Shown here piece after piece: positions 1-7,715 of a DNA stretch of 64,000 nucleotides (its first letter is position 1; the number at the start of each line of letters is the position of its first letter). The notes beneath the pieces were generated by a model. That model was not told the DNA's origin and did no database searches. It saw nothing but the letters and a program-made list of their open reading frames with translations. Position numbers and translations under genes: made by a program. This DNA is from Brasilonema sennae CENA114 (GTDB lineage: Bacteria > Cyanobacteriota > Cyanobacteriia > Cyanobacteriales > Nostocaceae), in NCBI RefSeq assembly GCF_006968745.1, contig NZ_CP030119.1:186001-250000 (forward strand). Direction: 5' to 3'.

Positions 1-207
1 TTGCTCAGACTTTTAAGTCCGCAATCATTAGAATATGCCTCATTAACCTATCGCTTTTGGGATAAACCTGATGCACATATAAAACGCATTGTTGACATTC
101 CAGAAGCAAGACGTGTTATCAATGAGCAAGACTTGGCACGCCTTCATGAATCTGGATGGTTGGAAGATGCAGTGGATTTTCTGGAAGACGAGGAAACAAA
201 CCAATGA
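1..207 (+). CDS. 3' end of a gene entering from the left, unknown function
   Basis: This is the last 68 codons of a gene whose start lies outside the window; the reading frame is open from base 1. I recognise no domain in this part. The stop (205-207) overlaps the ATG of the next gene in an ATGA arrangement, so the two genes are almost certainly co-translated and work together. The partner looks TOPRIM-like. Two-gene ATPase plus TOPRIM modules are common in defence islands, so this could be the tail of an ATPase, but nothing visible here proves it. Confidence 0.5.
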   Translation: MLRLLSPQSLEYASLTYRFWDKPDAHIKRIVDIPEARRVINEQDLARLHESGWLEDAVDFLEDEETNQ

Positions 208-785
208 ATGTACTTGTGATTCCAGAAGATTTTCGTAAAGACCAATATATGCTTAAGCCGATAATTACGGCGATGATGGAAGCATTAGGAAAACCGAAAA
301 CCAAGGTCAGAGTTTGTCAAGATCCACTTTTAGGAGGCATTAATGAAGCTCTCAAATGGGAACGGATTTCAGAAATTATTGAGCGTTACAAAGGTATGGT
401 TAACTTATTCCTACTTTGCGTAGACCGGGATGGAAAAGAAGGAAGAAGAGGGATGCTTGATAATATTTCGCAACAAGCTGCAAATATTTTAACTGGTAAT
501 AGGTTATTTTTAGCAGAGAACGCTTGGCAGGAAATTGAGGTTTGGGTTTTAGCAGGTCATGATTTACCTGCTGATTGGAATTGGCAATTCATCCGCAATG
601 AAATTAATCCTAAAGAAACCTACTTTCTTCCTTTTGCTGCACAACGAAATATTTTAGATGCTCCTGGTGAAGGACGAAAGTTACTAGCCCAAGAAGCAGC
701 GCGACGATACAGCCGAATTCGCCAACTCTGTCCCGAAGATATAGCTGTTCTCGAAAACCGAATTAACTCTTACATAGCAGGATAA
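204..785 (+). CDS. TOPRIM-like protein, possible defence-module nuclease
   Basis: A 193-residue protein. I chose the ATG at 204 because it overlaps the preceding stop codon. The N-terminus VLVIPEDF places a glutamate at residue 8 after a hydrophobic strand, and LLCVDRDG supplies a D-x-D pair (D74, D76) after a second strand. That E then DxD spacing is the signature of TOPRIM-type metal-binding domains. Proteins of this kind are often encoded just behind an ATPase gene in anti-phage or OLD-like pairs, which fits the coupled upstream frame. No other domain is visible. The TOPRIM assignment is moderate, and a defence role is inference from gene layout only. Confidence 0.5.
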   Translation: MNVLVIPEDFRKDQYMLKPIITAMMEALGKPKTKVRVCQDPLLGGINEALKWERISEIIERYKGMVNLFLLCVDRDGKEGRRGMLDNISQQAANILTGNRLFLAENAWQEIEVWVLAGHDLPADWNWQFIRNEINPKETYFLPFAAQRNILDAPGEGRKLLAQEAARRYSRIRQLCPEDIAVLENRINSYIAG

Positions 786-925
786 AGCATGAGCAGACCG
801 TTACATAGCAATCCACTCTGATACTTTGGCTTGTTGACTATTCACCTTAAACTTCCATCGGATATTTCGCCATCATTTCTTCAATTTTAAGCGTTTCTCC
901 ATACCAGTATCTCATTCTCCGAGAT
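786..925. other. short intergenic region
   Basis: This spacer lies between the TOPRIM-like gene and the convergent broken gene on the minus strand. No reading frame with coding character and no clear terminator hairpin was seen. Confidence 0.3.
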
Positions 926-1934
926 TTATCTGTTGCTCCTATATTGTCTGCCAAATCTAGTAATCAATTCCTCGCGTGACAATTGCATGAGTAATGGGGT
1001 AAATTCTTCAGGTGATAATGCTAATACTGGTTCAAGAATTGCGCTTAATTCTTTATCTAATGAACCAAAACGAACTTGTAGTAAATTTTCCACTACAAGA
1101 CGTTCACCTTGTTGAATCCCTTCTTGTTTGGCTTGTTCTCGGTCTTGCTGGTAAAGTGGTTCTAACTGCATAATTAACTCCCTATCATCTTCTTCTAAAT
1201 CTTGATTTACTCTCAAGATAGGAGCGCAGGTTGTAGATTAATTCTAACGCCGCTTTCTGGAATGGGTGATTTGATGGTAGTGCTTTTAACTCATTAATTG
1301 CCTGCTCTTGTATCCTTCCTCTACCGAGGATTCTCAACCACAGTGTTTCTGAGGTTTGCGGTAGCTGATGGATGGCTACGATGGCTGTCCGCAAATACTC
1401 TGCCAGAAAGTGTACTCCAGGCAACCACTCTTCTGCTTGAGTAGCACCAAATCCTGATAACAGCGTTGTGGATGCTGTTGGCGTGAGTATCCATAATTTG
1501 GGAATTTCTAATTCTTGAATGGGAGTTTTATTTTTATTAGCTTCCCGTTGTAATGCGCCCCTAACTTCTAATAATTTCAGGAGACAATCACAAATTTCTT
1601 CTTTAGATGCAGCCGAAGCGGAATGGTTCGCCAGCGCGGTCTTGGGGAGCCAGTCCTGCAGGAGGGTTTCCCTCCGTAGGGACCTGGCGTTGGTTTCCCC
1701 CATGAGCGACTGGCGAACCCGTAAGGGTTCAAAGATAGCAGGATTGGCTGCAAATCTTCCTAATAACCCTAGTGTTTCTAAATTGGCGCTTTGTTGTTCT
1801 ATCGAAGGAGAAAATAAAACATCGATTTCTCGAACTTCTCCTGCTACACGACTGGGTGCTTGTACTTCTCCATAAGGTTTTAATAATTCTTCCAGATAAT
1901 CCTTGGCGAATTGGTCATGAATAAATCGGGTCAT
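926..1934 (-). pseudogene. frameshifted Rpn/DUF4351-like protein (PD-(D/E)XK-type family)
   Basis: Two minus-strand frames, 1934-1185 and 1216-926, are the two halves of one gene. The first begins MTRFIHDQFAKDYLEEL and contains GEVREIDVLF, typical of the abundant cyanobacterial Rpn/PD-(D/E)XK-like proteins. The second supplies the usual tail with LEPLYQQDREQAKQEGIQQGE and a DUF4351-like helical end. They overlap at about 1210-1216, where a one-base shift would join ...YNLRSYL to RVNQDLEEDDRELIMQL. The first half also carries about 37 extra residues encoded by an inserted interspersed repeat (1622-1735). Related proteins are linked to transposon-like spread. This copy is probably inactive. The family name is from memory and moderate. 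Confidence 0.6.
1622..1735. repeat. interspersed cyanobacterial repeat inserted in frame inside a gene
   Basis: This G+C-rich stretch includes GGTCTTGGGGAGCCAGTC, CCATGAGCGACTGGCGAAC and imperfect palindromes. A close relative occurs at 24253-24357 in the opposite orientation (TTCGCCAGTCGCTCATGGGG, GACTGGCTCCCCAAGACCG). Here it sits inside the broken minus-strand gene and keeps the reading frame open, adding a low-similarity block to the protein. This is what small non-autonomous mobile repeats do in cyanobacterial genomes. Confidence 0.65.
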
Positions 1935-2682
1935 TCAATTTGATTGATGGAAAATTTATTTGACGTAATTAATAATATTTTATCTGTTTTTACAATCCGA
2001 GCAGACATTGATTTAATATTTGATTCTGTATAAAGCGCACAATCAGCAACTATTAACCCGGCGTTGCGGGTTATCAGATTCATGTTGATCGTAATTAGGC
2101 GATACGCACATGCGATAAGCCTCTGGCTTATCGCGCACAACGCGCGTAGCGGTTGCTATCTCCTTCTTCTGAATTAATACCTTACGCCCGAAGCTATTGC
2201 TTTGCAAGATGATTTATACGGTGAAGAGTTTATATCTAACCGCAAAGCCCTCAAATCACTACTTGCAGTACTTCTTACTGATTCTGATAGAGAAGAAATT
2301 GCAGAGAATGCTGCTCATTAAATACGTGCATAGTTTATGTGTTAACTTAACTTTATATAAAGTTTTATGCGTACATATACTAAAAACCAAAGAGCATTAG
2401 TTCTTAACCCCATCCCTTTGAACTAAATCTATCCGGATGGCGCGACTTAACCAGCTAAAAATTGATGTGTAAAGATACTTATTTTTGCCTTATTATCAAC
2501 AGTAACTGTCTCAAAGTCTTATTTTTGCGTGGAGACTAGCTGATGTTTGAAATTGGCTTGACGCGCGCGTCAAGCCAGAGGCTTATCGCCTGTTGAAAGC
2601 CAATTAGAGAGTGGTATTGGCATTTTTCACCAGATGTCTAATCAACGGAGGCTTACGCCAGGAAAAGTAGAAGTCACTTAAC
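1935..2682. other. gene-poor region with palindromic repeats and an ORF remnant
   Basis: No intact gene was found. Positions 2107-2155 hold a palindromic repeat (GCGATAAGCCTCTGGCTTATCGC), whose core recurs inverted at 2573-2588 (CCAGAGGCTTATCGC). A plus-strand frame at about 2181-2321 reads LTPEAIALQDDLYG and on to a stop but has no convincing start, so it looks like the 3' end of a lost gene. The remainder is A+T-rich with no recognisable signal. Confidence 0.4.
2554..2577. repeat. 24-bp perfect palindrome
   Basis: The half-site TGGCTTGACGCG is followed directly by its reverse complement. It is part of the same repeat family as the block at 2107-2155, because GAGGCTTATCGCC follows immediately. 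No gene lies within 100 bp, so a mobile palindromic repeat is more likely than an operator. Confidence 0.5.
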
Positions 2683-2970
2683 ATGCACGCTTCGACTATG
2701 CAATTCCACTTTCAAGTTTTTGGTATCTGGGTATCTAACGCCTCCGGAAACTGTTTCAAACCAGCTATCCAGTTTAAAGATGGAGGTTGTCTCGTTCGTA
2801 CAAACAACTGGTTAGAAACCAAGATTTGTCGTCGAACTGATGGTAGTTGGTACTGGAACAGTGAACATATTGCTCGCTATCTAGGAAAATACATCGAAGG
2901 CGATGAGAAACGGGGATACCCTGATAGCTGGGAATATGAAGGGTGGTTAGGCTACCACTATTACGTCTAA
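2683..2970 (+). CDS. hypothetical protein, about 90 residues
   Basis: A small soluble protein rich in aromatic residues (ICRRTDGSWYWNSEHIARYLGKYIEG...WEYEGWLGYHYYV). ATG codons at 2683 and 2698 are both possible starts. I do not recognise the family. It is followed after 20 bp by a strong terminator-like hairpin, which supports real transcription. The W/Y/G pattern in the C-terminal half looks like a compact beta-rich domain, but this is impression only. Confidence 0.45.
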   Translation: MHASTMQFHFQVFGIWVSNASGNCFKPAIQFKDGGCLVRTNNWLETKICRRTDGSWYWNSEHIARYLGKYIEGDEKRGYPDSWEYEGWLGYHYYV

Positions 2971-2990
2971 ATCTACATCTACAAATCCAC

Positions 2991-3029
2991 AAAAACCGTA
3001 AGCAATTGAACAGGCTTGCGGTTTTTTTT
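2991..3029 (+). terminator. rho-independent terminator
   Basis: AAAACCGTAAGC pairs with GCTTGCGGTTTT around a short loop and is followed by a run of T. It sits just after the 95-codon gene. Confidence 0.7.
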
Positions 3030-3439
3030 CACTATTCATTCAAAACGAGTAACCGACGTAGACTATAAAAGGATGACCGTGTTCTACCGAAGCTAGTCTT
3101 TTTACAAATCGATATAGCCTAACCATGAACTAGTTCTCATCGACTAGTAATGGTCATTATAAGACTAATAGCTCATGGAAAAATGCTGATGGGGGCAGTC
3201 TATTAATAATTTTTACGCAAATTAGGTTTTCATCACCCAATCAAGTAAGGATAGATATATCATCAGGTAATTTGCAGTTCAACATCAAGAAGATTCCCGC
3301 GCTCCAATAGGATTTGGCTGAAAATACACTTCTGTGACGGGTTGTACTAACCAGTGGTAAAAACTACGTGCGAGGCGTGAGAACTATTATTACCGATATA
3401 ATCACAATTAGTTTTGTGCAACCCAAAAGGAACTAATTA
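3030..3439. other. 410-bp intergenic region
   Basis: I see no coding frame on either strand and no clear hairpin. The sequence just before 3440 (CAACCCAAAAGGAACTAATTA) supplies an AGGA-type ribosome site for the HNH gene. Confidence 0.3.
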
Positions 3440-3739
3440 ATGGCTAGCAAAAACCGCAGTCGGTATCCTTCAAACTGGGATACTATCGCGCTTGAAATTA
3501 AATCAAAATCCGACTGGCGATGTACGCGCTGCGGGATGCAATGTCTGAGACCAACTGATAAAAAAGAAGGATTATCTCGTAGGGAACGTAGCATCAAAAC
3601 ATTAGTTGTCCACCACTGGAATTACACGCCCGAGGACAATCGAAACGAAAATCTTGCGGCTTTATGCAGTGCGTGCCACATGCTATTCCATACGCGGCGA
3701 CGGGGAAACATATCACCAGGGCAACTCTCTTTATGGTAA
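3440..3739 (+). CDS. mini HNH endonuclease with a C-terminal clamp-binding-like peptide
   Basis: A 99-residue protein with one HNH fold: the first zinc pair CTRCG (about residues 28-31), a catalytic HHWNY (LVVHHWNYTPEDNRNENLAALC), and a second zinc pair CSAC followed by HMLFH. This is the standard order for HNH nucleases that cut DNA. The protein ends in GQLSLW, which resembles the bacterial sliding-clamp peptide QLSLF. The resemblance matters because the same plasmid encodes its own clamp. An AGGA ribosome site lies upstream. It could act as a homing-type or repair nuclease. The HNH call is firm, the clamp tether is inference. Confidence 0.75.
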   Translation: MASKNRSRYPSNWDTIALEIKSKSDWRCTRCGMQCLRPTDKKEGLSRRERSIKTLVVHHWNYTPEDNRNENLAALCSACHMLFHTRRRGNISPGQLSLW

Positions 3740-3875
3740 CAAAACCAATAATTTAAGACAAATCAATAGTAATTAATTATCATCAGGAGAATAAAATAAT
3801 CTCCCCTTTTAAAATCAACATCACAACAAATGCTGACGCAAAAACTTCACGCTCATGAATTGAAGTTGTATAGAG

Positions 3876-4046
3876 ATGAAAACTACTACTGCTAATTCTA
3901 ACTCAAAAACCCATCATAAATCAGCCAAACTCATACCAAAAATTCAACAGGTTAATACCCCTATGAATGAGGCAGATTACTACAACACCGTTGCTAATTT
4001 AACAGAGGATAAAGCAGACTATTTTCACTTACAGTACAGCTACTAA
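3876..4046 (+). CDS. small hypothetical protein, 56 residues
   Basis: A short frame starting MKTTTANSNSKTHHKSAKL and ending FHLQYSY. It is Asn/Thr/Lys-rich at the start and acidic later. It lies just before a clear terminator hairpin (4085-4113) and ahead of the Gp157-like gene, and its composition fits the neighbours. No family is recognised. It is too short for confident calling. Confidence 0.35.
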   Translation: MKTTTANSNSKTHHKSAKLIPKIQQVNTPMNEADYYNTVANLTEDKADYFHLQYSY

Positions 4047-4084
4047 GCTCAATTTACCTCCAACCATCACTCTTGATAGTCAAC

Positions 4085-4113
4085 AACCAGTAGCTAAATA
4101 CTACTGGTTTTTC
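4085..4113 (+). terminator. rho-independent terminator
   Basis: AACCAGTAG pairs with CTACTGGTT around a seven-base loop, followed by a T run. It separates the small ORF at 3876-4046 from the Gp157-like gene. Confidence 0.7.
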
Positions 4114-4129
4114 ATATTAGGAAAAAATC

Positions 4130-4732
4130 ATGACTCAAGCAATTGAACGCGAAATTAACCAACTTACCCTCCAGGAGTTAAGCCTGGATGCAGCTAAACT
4201 GTGGTCACAAATAGAAGAAGCAAGCGAATTAGGCTCTGAGGGTAAAGTAGAGGAACTTGTACAAGAACTTATGACTATTCAGGATGGTATCGAAACCAAA
4301 ATCGATGCCATCGCCTGGGTAGTTGACCAGTTAAATCTTGACCTTGGAACCTGGGAGGAAAGAAAAGGACGAGTAGTCGAACTCCACGACCAGGTAATTT
4401 CACGCCGCAAAACTCAACTTGAACAAATCAAGCGCACCCTCATCCATTTATACGAGATTGGATTAATCAATGACAAAAATATCGGTAAGGAAAGGGTGAT
4501 TGAAATTAGAGATAACCCGCCTAAAGTGGCTAACTTACTATTAGAAGTAGATGATGAAGATTTTCCGAATGAGTTTAGAACTATCAAGTACCAAGCTAAT
4601 AATAAGGCAATTATCGAAGCTTACAAATCGGGTCAAGATATCAACAATGTTGCTGAGGTAACTATCGGTAAGCAGGTACGGTTTAAAGTACAATCAAGTG
4701 GAAAAAATCGCAACAATAAAAACCACAGATGA
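4130..4732 (+). CDS. Gp157-like protein (siphovirus Gp157 family)
   Basis: A 200-residue protein. The N-terminal half is a long charged helix or coiled coil (LWSQIEEASELGSEGKVEELVQELMTIQDGIETKIDAIAWVVDQLN). The C-terminal half has the family hallmark: IEIRDNPPKVA, then DEDFPNEFRTIKYQANNKAIIEAYKSGQ and VTIGKQVRFKV. This matches the siphophage Gp157 family, named for a Streptococcus thermophilus phage protein and often found next to recombination or SSB genes in phages and plasmids. The biochemical role of the family is not established. It is flanked by terminators on both sides, so it is probably monocistronic. The KNRNNKNHR tail is basic. Confidence 0.75.
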   Translation: MTQAIEREINQLTLQELSLDAAKLWSQIEEASELGSEGKVEELVQELMTIQDGIETKIDAIAWVVDQLNLDLGTWEERKGRVVELHDQVISRRKTQLEQIKRTLIHLYEIGLINDKNIGKERVIEIRDNPPKVANLLLEVDDEDFPNEFRTIKYQANNKAIIEAYKSGQDINNVAEVTIGKQVRFKVQSSGKNRNNKNHR

Positions 4733-4784
4733 TGGCAGAAGCCAAGCTCGATAAAACAAATTCCCTATCAGAAATATTACCATC

Positions 4785-4815
4785 ATGGTTGAGATTTTAC
4801 TCAACCATTTTTTTA
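4785..4815 (+). terminator. rho-independent terminator
   Basis: ATGGTTGAG pairs with CTCAACCAT around a short A+T loop and is followed by seven T. It ends the Gp157-like transcript. Confidence 0.8.
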
Positions 4816-4963
4816 TTAACTCTTACATACTGTACTTATAAGGATAAAGAATAAAAATATCCGAAAATATACACCACAGCAGCTTCGCTGAATAATATTA
4901 GAATAAATTGCCTAAATTTCTTCATCAAAGCAACAACAATTCAGTTTTATAAGGCAACTGCAA

Positions 4964-5155
4964 ATGGAAAGTTTAGTTCATTTTATCGACAACTTACTCT
5001 ACATCCTTATCTATGGATTTAGCAGCTTGTTTATTCTGGTATTCATATTAGATATGCAAACTGCATTCGCCAACCATATGTCAGGTTACACCGCGCATAA
5101 CCACATTCAATCATTCAGTCATCAACTGCTACCAGTCAGAGAAAAAAATGAGTAA
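4964..5155 (+). CDS. small membrane protein, 63 residues
   Basis: The N-terminal two thirds is one hydrophobic segment (NLLYILIYGFSSLFILVFIL) followed by a polar, His-rich tail. A single-pass inner-membrane peptide is likely. Composition and isolation prevent any functional call. The upstream spacer TTTTATAAGGCAACTGCAA gives a weak AAGG ribosome site. Confidence 0.35.
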   Translation: MESLVHFIDNLLYILIYGFSSLFILVFILDMQTAFANHMSGYTAHNHIQSFSHQLLPVREKNE

Positions 5156-5260
5156 TATCCGTATCGTTTGGCTAAAAAGTTATAAAGAAAAGCTAAAAAT
5201 AATTAGACTACAATCAATAGCTAATGCTCATTAGAAAGAAATATTTATGGATTCTTTATA

Positions 5261-5560
5261 ATGAGCTATCATCTCAATACAACTGGTACTTCTCGCAATC
5301 CAATCGGCAGTATTTGCCCTCTAGACATAGTAGTTCAAGTAGGATTTGGAACGGCTAAGATAACCAAAAACAGACAAACTTACTACGACGGCGAGACTGA
5401 AGTAGGTCAACCAAAAACACTTGCTGAGTTTGAGGAAATTGCCCAACAAGAACCAGGAAATTGGAAATTAATAATGGAAGCGCCTTTATGGGAAGCAATC
5501 TGGGAAAGGCAGGATACTAACAAGTGGGTTTGTATTAAGGCAGGAAAAGGATTCGCATAG
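5261..5560 (+). CDS. hypothetical protein, 99 residues
   Basis: A small soluble protein (GSICPLDIVVQVGFGTAKITKNRQTYYDGETEVGQPKTLAEFEEIAQQEPGNWKLIMEAPLWEAIWERQDTNKWVCIKAGKGFA). The alternation of beta-like and helical stretches and the consistent codon use suggest a genuine gene. No family is recognised. The upstream base pattern (TTCTTTATA) does not give a strong ribosome site. Confidence 0.5.
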   Translation: MSYHLNTTGTSRNPIGSICPLDIVVQVGFGTAKITKNRQTYYDGETEVGQPKTLAEFEEIAQQEPGNWKLIMEAPLWEAIWERQDTNKWVCIKAGKGFA

Positions 5561-6266
5561 TGACACAACCGAAAAGCTGCTTCAATTGCAAGCACATCCA
5601 TACACGGGATAATTCTAGCAGCTAGCTATTGGGCAATACAGTTCAGTTAAGGAAATTAATCTGTTGAGGCAGGCAGGGGGGCAGAGGAGCAGAGGAGCAG
5701 AGGAGCAGAGGCGAAAGAACTAATGGGACTTAGACAAAAAGTAGCAAGAATTTAACCTCAAATCTATATATAGAGCGAGTTTGACATCGTTTTGCCTAGT
5801 TTCTTGATATATCTGGGTTTCAGGCATTTTTGAGTCTTTGGTGTATTTCTCTTGTCCTGCATAGGTTTGGGGCTTATTTCTGCCTCAAAAATGTTTAAGT
5901 CCCGCTAATGGTAATGGACGTTAACTCTTCATCACCCAAGCGCTCCCCATCTCCCCATCTCCCCTGCTGTCTCAACGAATAAATGTCTTAACACCAAGCG
6001 TATTGAGCTATTGGGAACCACCAGATAGCGGCTCTTCGTGCAACCATCTGAAAAATTTTGGGAAGTTGAGGTAGTAGATATTCAGGAACGATTAAAAGAA
6101 CTTAAACTAATTCCCGTATGATAAATAGGTCAGCACAAATATTTGTCGTTGAGACAAGGCAGCCGGAGCTCAAGGGAAGAGGATTTCAATACCTTAATCT
6201 TTCTGAACATAGTTGTGTTTATTTGTGCTTTCCTACTTAGCGCCAAAGCCGTTAGTTCAATATTTT
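5561..6266. other. 706-bp region: short tandem repeat and an ORF remnant
   Basis: Positions 5681-5713 are a tandem repeat of the 8-mer GCAGAGGA (about 3.6 copies), a typical cyanobacterial STRR. At 6029-6121 an open frame (RLFVQPSEKFWEVEVV...KLIPV) ends in TGA but lacks a start, so it reads like the 3' end of a degraded gene. Nothing else was recognised. Confidence 0.45.
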
Positions 6267-6584
6267 TTACAAATAGCGCAGTTGAGCTGTAAGTGATTCA
6301 ATTAACCCTTCTGCTTCATCCTTGCCAATACCTCCTAAAATCGCAATCGCTTCTTTGAGATTAATTTGACAGTCTTCTGAATATCCTTGCATCATATCCT
6401 CTAAGGCATGATTTAAAGTATACTCACCTAAATCAGCAACTTCGCAGTGGAATAACCAATATGTTAATGTTACCCGCAATGCAAGCTTATCAGCTAGGGT
6501 AAGTTTCTCTAGTGTTGTGCCGAAAGACTCGACAAGTTGGTCAATTTGATTCGTCTGCGTATAATATGTAACACACTTGCTCAT
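6267..6584 (-). CDS. hypothetical protein, 105 residues
   Basis: A soluble, acidic, helix-rich protein (MSKCVTYYTQTNQIDQLVESFGTTLEKLTLADKLALRVTLTYWLFHCEVADLGEYTL...). It resembles small cyanobacterial helical proteins of unknown role, but I cannot name a family. It lies downstream of the nuclease-like gene on the same strand with an 81-bp gap and may be transcribed with it. Confidence 0.5.
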   Translation of the reverse strand: MSKCVTYYTQTNQIDQLVESFGTTLEKLTLADKLALRVTLTYWLFHCEVADLGEYTLNHALEDMMQGYSEDCQINLKEAIAILGGIGKDEAEGLIESLTAQLRYL

Positions 6585-6665
6585 CTTGAGAAACTCCCTA
6601 ATTTTTTCTCGAAAATACCACCAGTAGTAGCCCAGCGCTCTAGGCTAAATAGCTGAAAAACTTTA

Positions 6666-7253
6666 CTAGTTCCTAGATGCCAAATACCCCTGACGGTAAT
6701 TACTTTTCTTCAGCTTCGTAGCCTGACGAGGTGTCCACTGCTTAATAGCGTCTACCCTACCTGCATGGCGCAACTTCTGTTCATAAGTAGTATTGCCGGT
6801 CAGTTTTGCGATCGCACCAGCTATGACAAGCGCACAACGCTCCGGTTGGCTAGAAACCTGTTCCTCCGCAAAGCGCACCACCACCCAGTTAGCATCAACA
6901 AAGCACTTGTTTCTGTAGTTATCCTCCCCAATACAGTGGGTAGGTTTTCCCGTTGCAAATGAGATAGGCTCATCCACTTCAACATCTAGGTGTAGCCCAG
7001 TAGTGGGTTCCACAATCAGAAAATCAGCTGTGTAATGTAAATCGTGCCCTGGAGGTAACATCTTCTGTTGGGGTAAAACAACCCCTTCACCAAAATAATG
7101 CTTCAAGACATTCCCAAATAGATTCTCACTCGCCCCCACAGGGGCATCACCCGTACCCGAAGGTGCAGTCACGGGAGCAAATTTCTTATCTCGAACCAAC
7201 TGCGGGACAAATATTTGAGGAAAAGATGGAACTGGTAATGCTGATTTCGCCAT
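6666..7253 (-). CDS. putative PD-(D/E)XK-like nuclease
   Basis: A 195-residue protein. The central stretch LHYTADFLIVEPTTGLHLDVEVDEP has an Asp (YTAD) followed by an E-x-D after a second strand, and then NKCFVDANWVVVRFAEEQV. That is the order of strands and acidic residues expected in PD-(D/E)XK nucleases of the DUF559/VSR-like type. The N-terminus is proline-rich, the C-terminus basic (ATKLKKSNYRQGYLASRN). No restriction partner is adjacent. A remnant of an IS200-type transposase lies directly upstream, so the region is a transfer hot spot. The fold call is tentative. Confidence 0.45.
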   Translation of the reverse strand: MAKSALPVPSFPQIFVPQLVRDKKFAPVTAPSGTGDAPVGASENLFGNVLKHYFGEGVVLPQQKMLPPGHDLHYTADFLIVEPTTGLHLDVEVDEPISFATGKPTHCIGEDNYRNKCFVDANWVVVRFAEEQVSSQPERCALVIAGAIAKLTGNTTYEQKLRHAGRVDAIKQWTPRQATKLKKSNYRQGYLASRN

Positions 7254-7341
7254 CTAGATCTCCCTTTGGGTACTCCCGCCACACTGGAACGGTTGGCGGG
7301 GATGGGGAATTGCGGGGCAATTAAGAGGGTATTGAACCCCC

Positions 7342-7610
7342 TCAATTGCCAGGACTACTTTGTTTCTCAACGTAGGATCTAAGTTCAGAAAGTGTGACAC
7401 TGCCACAGGACGCAACGAAGTACGCACCTGTCCAAAATACGGGTTTGTTATAAAACTGGTTGACGTGTTCATGAAACTCCTTGCGGATTAAACGGCTAGA
7501 AACGGTTTTAAGGTTATTGACTAGTTTGCTTACTTCAACATATGGTGGGTAGCTGATAATCAAATGAACATGATCTGGTTCCCCATTACACCCAGTTTTA
7601 CAAGTACACC
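7342..7610 (-). pseudogene. tnpA: IS200/IS605 TnpA transposase remnant
   Basis: Reading the minus strand, CNGEPDHVHLIISYPPYVEVSKLVNNLKTVSSRLIRKEF is followed by FWTGAYFVASCGSVTLSELRSYVEKQ. This is the C-terminal two thirds of an HUH (Y1) transposase: the HVH metal-binding pair and the tyrosine-bearing helix (SYVEKQ) are both recognisable. The N-terminal strand and start are missing, and an in-frame stop lies upstream, so the gene is dead. The stop precedes SPGN at about 7342. No accessory TnpB is seen nearby. Confidence 0.75.
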
Positions 7611-7715
7611 AATATTATTGAAACCAACAGATGTTGCATATTTTTTACAACTAAAATTGGATGCCAATTGTCAGTCACATGGAAGAAAATACGCTAAAAG
7701 CACTTCGGACAAGGT

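Noticed and set aside
6806..6813. GCGATCGC octamers as operators
   Set aside because: They recur throughout coding and non-coding sequence and are the HIP1 motif common in cyanobacteria.
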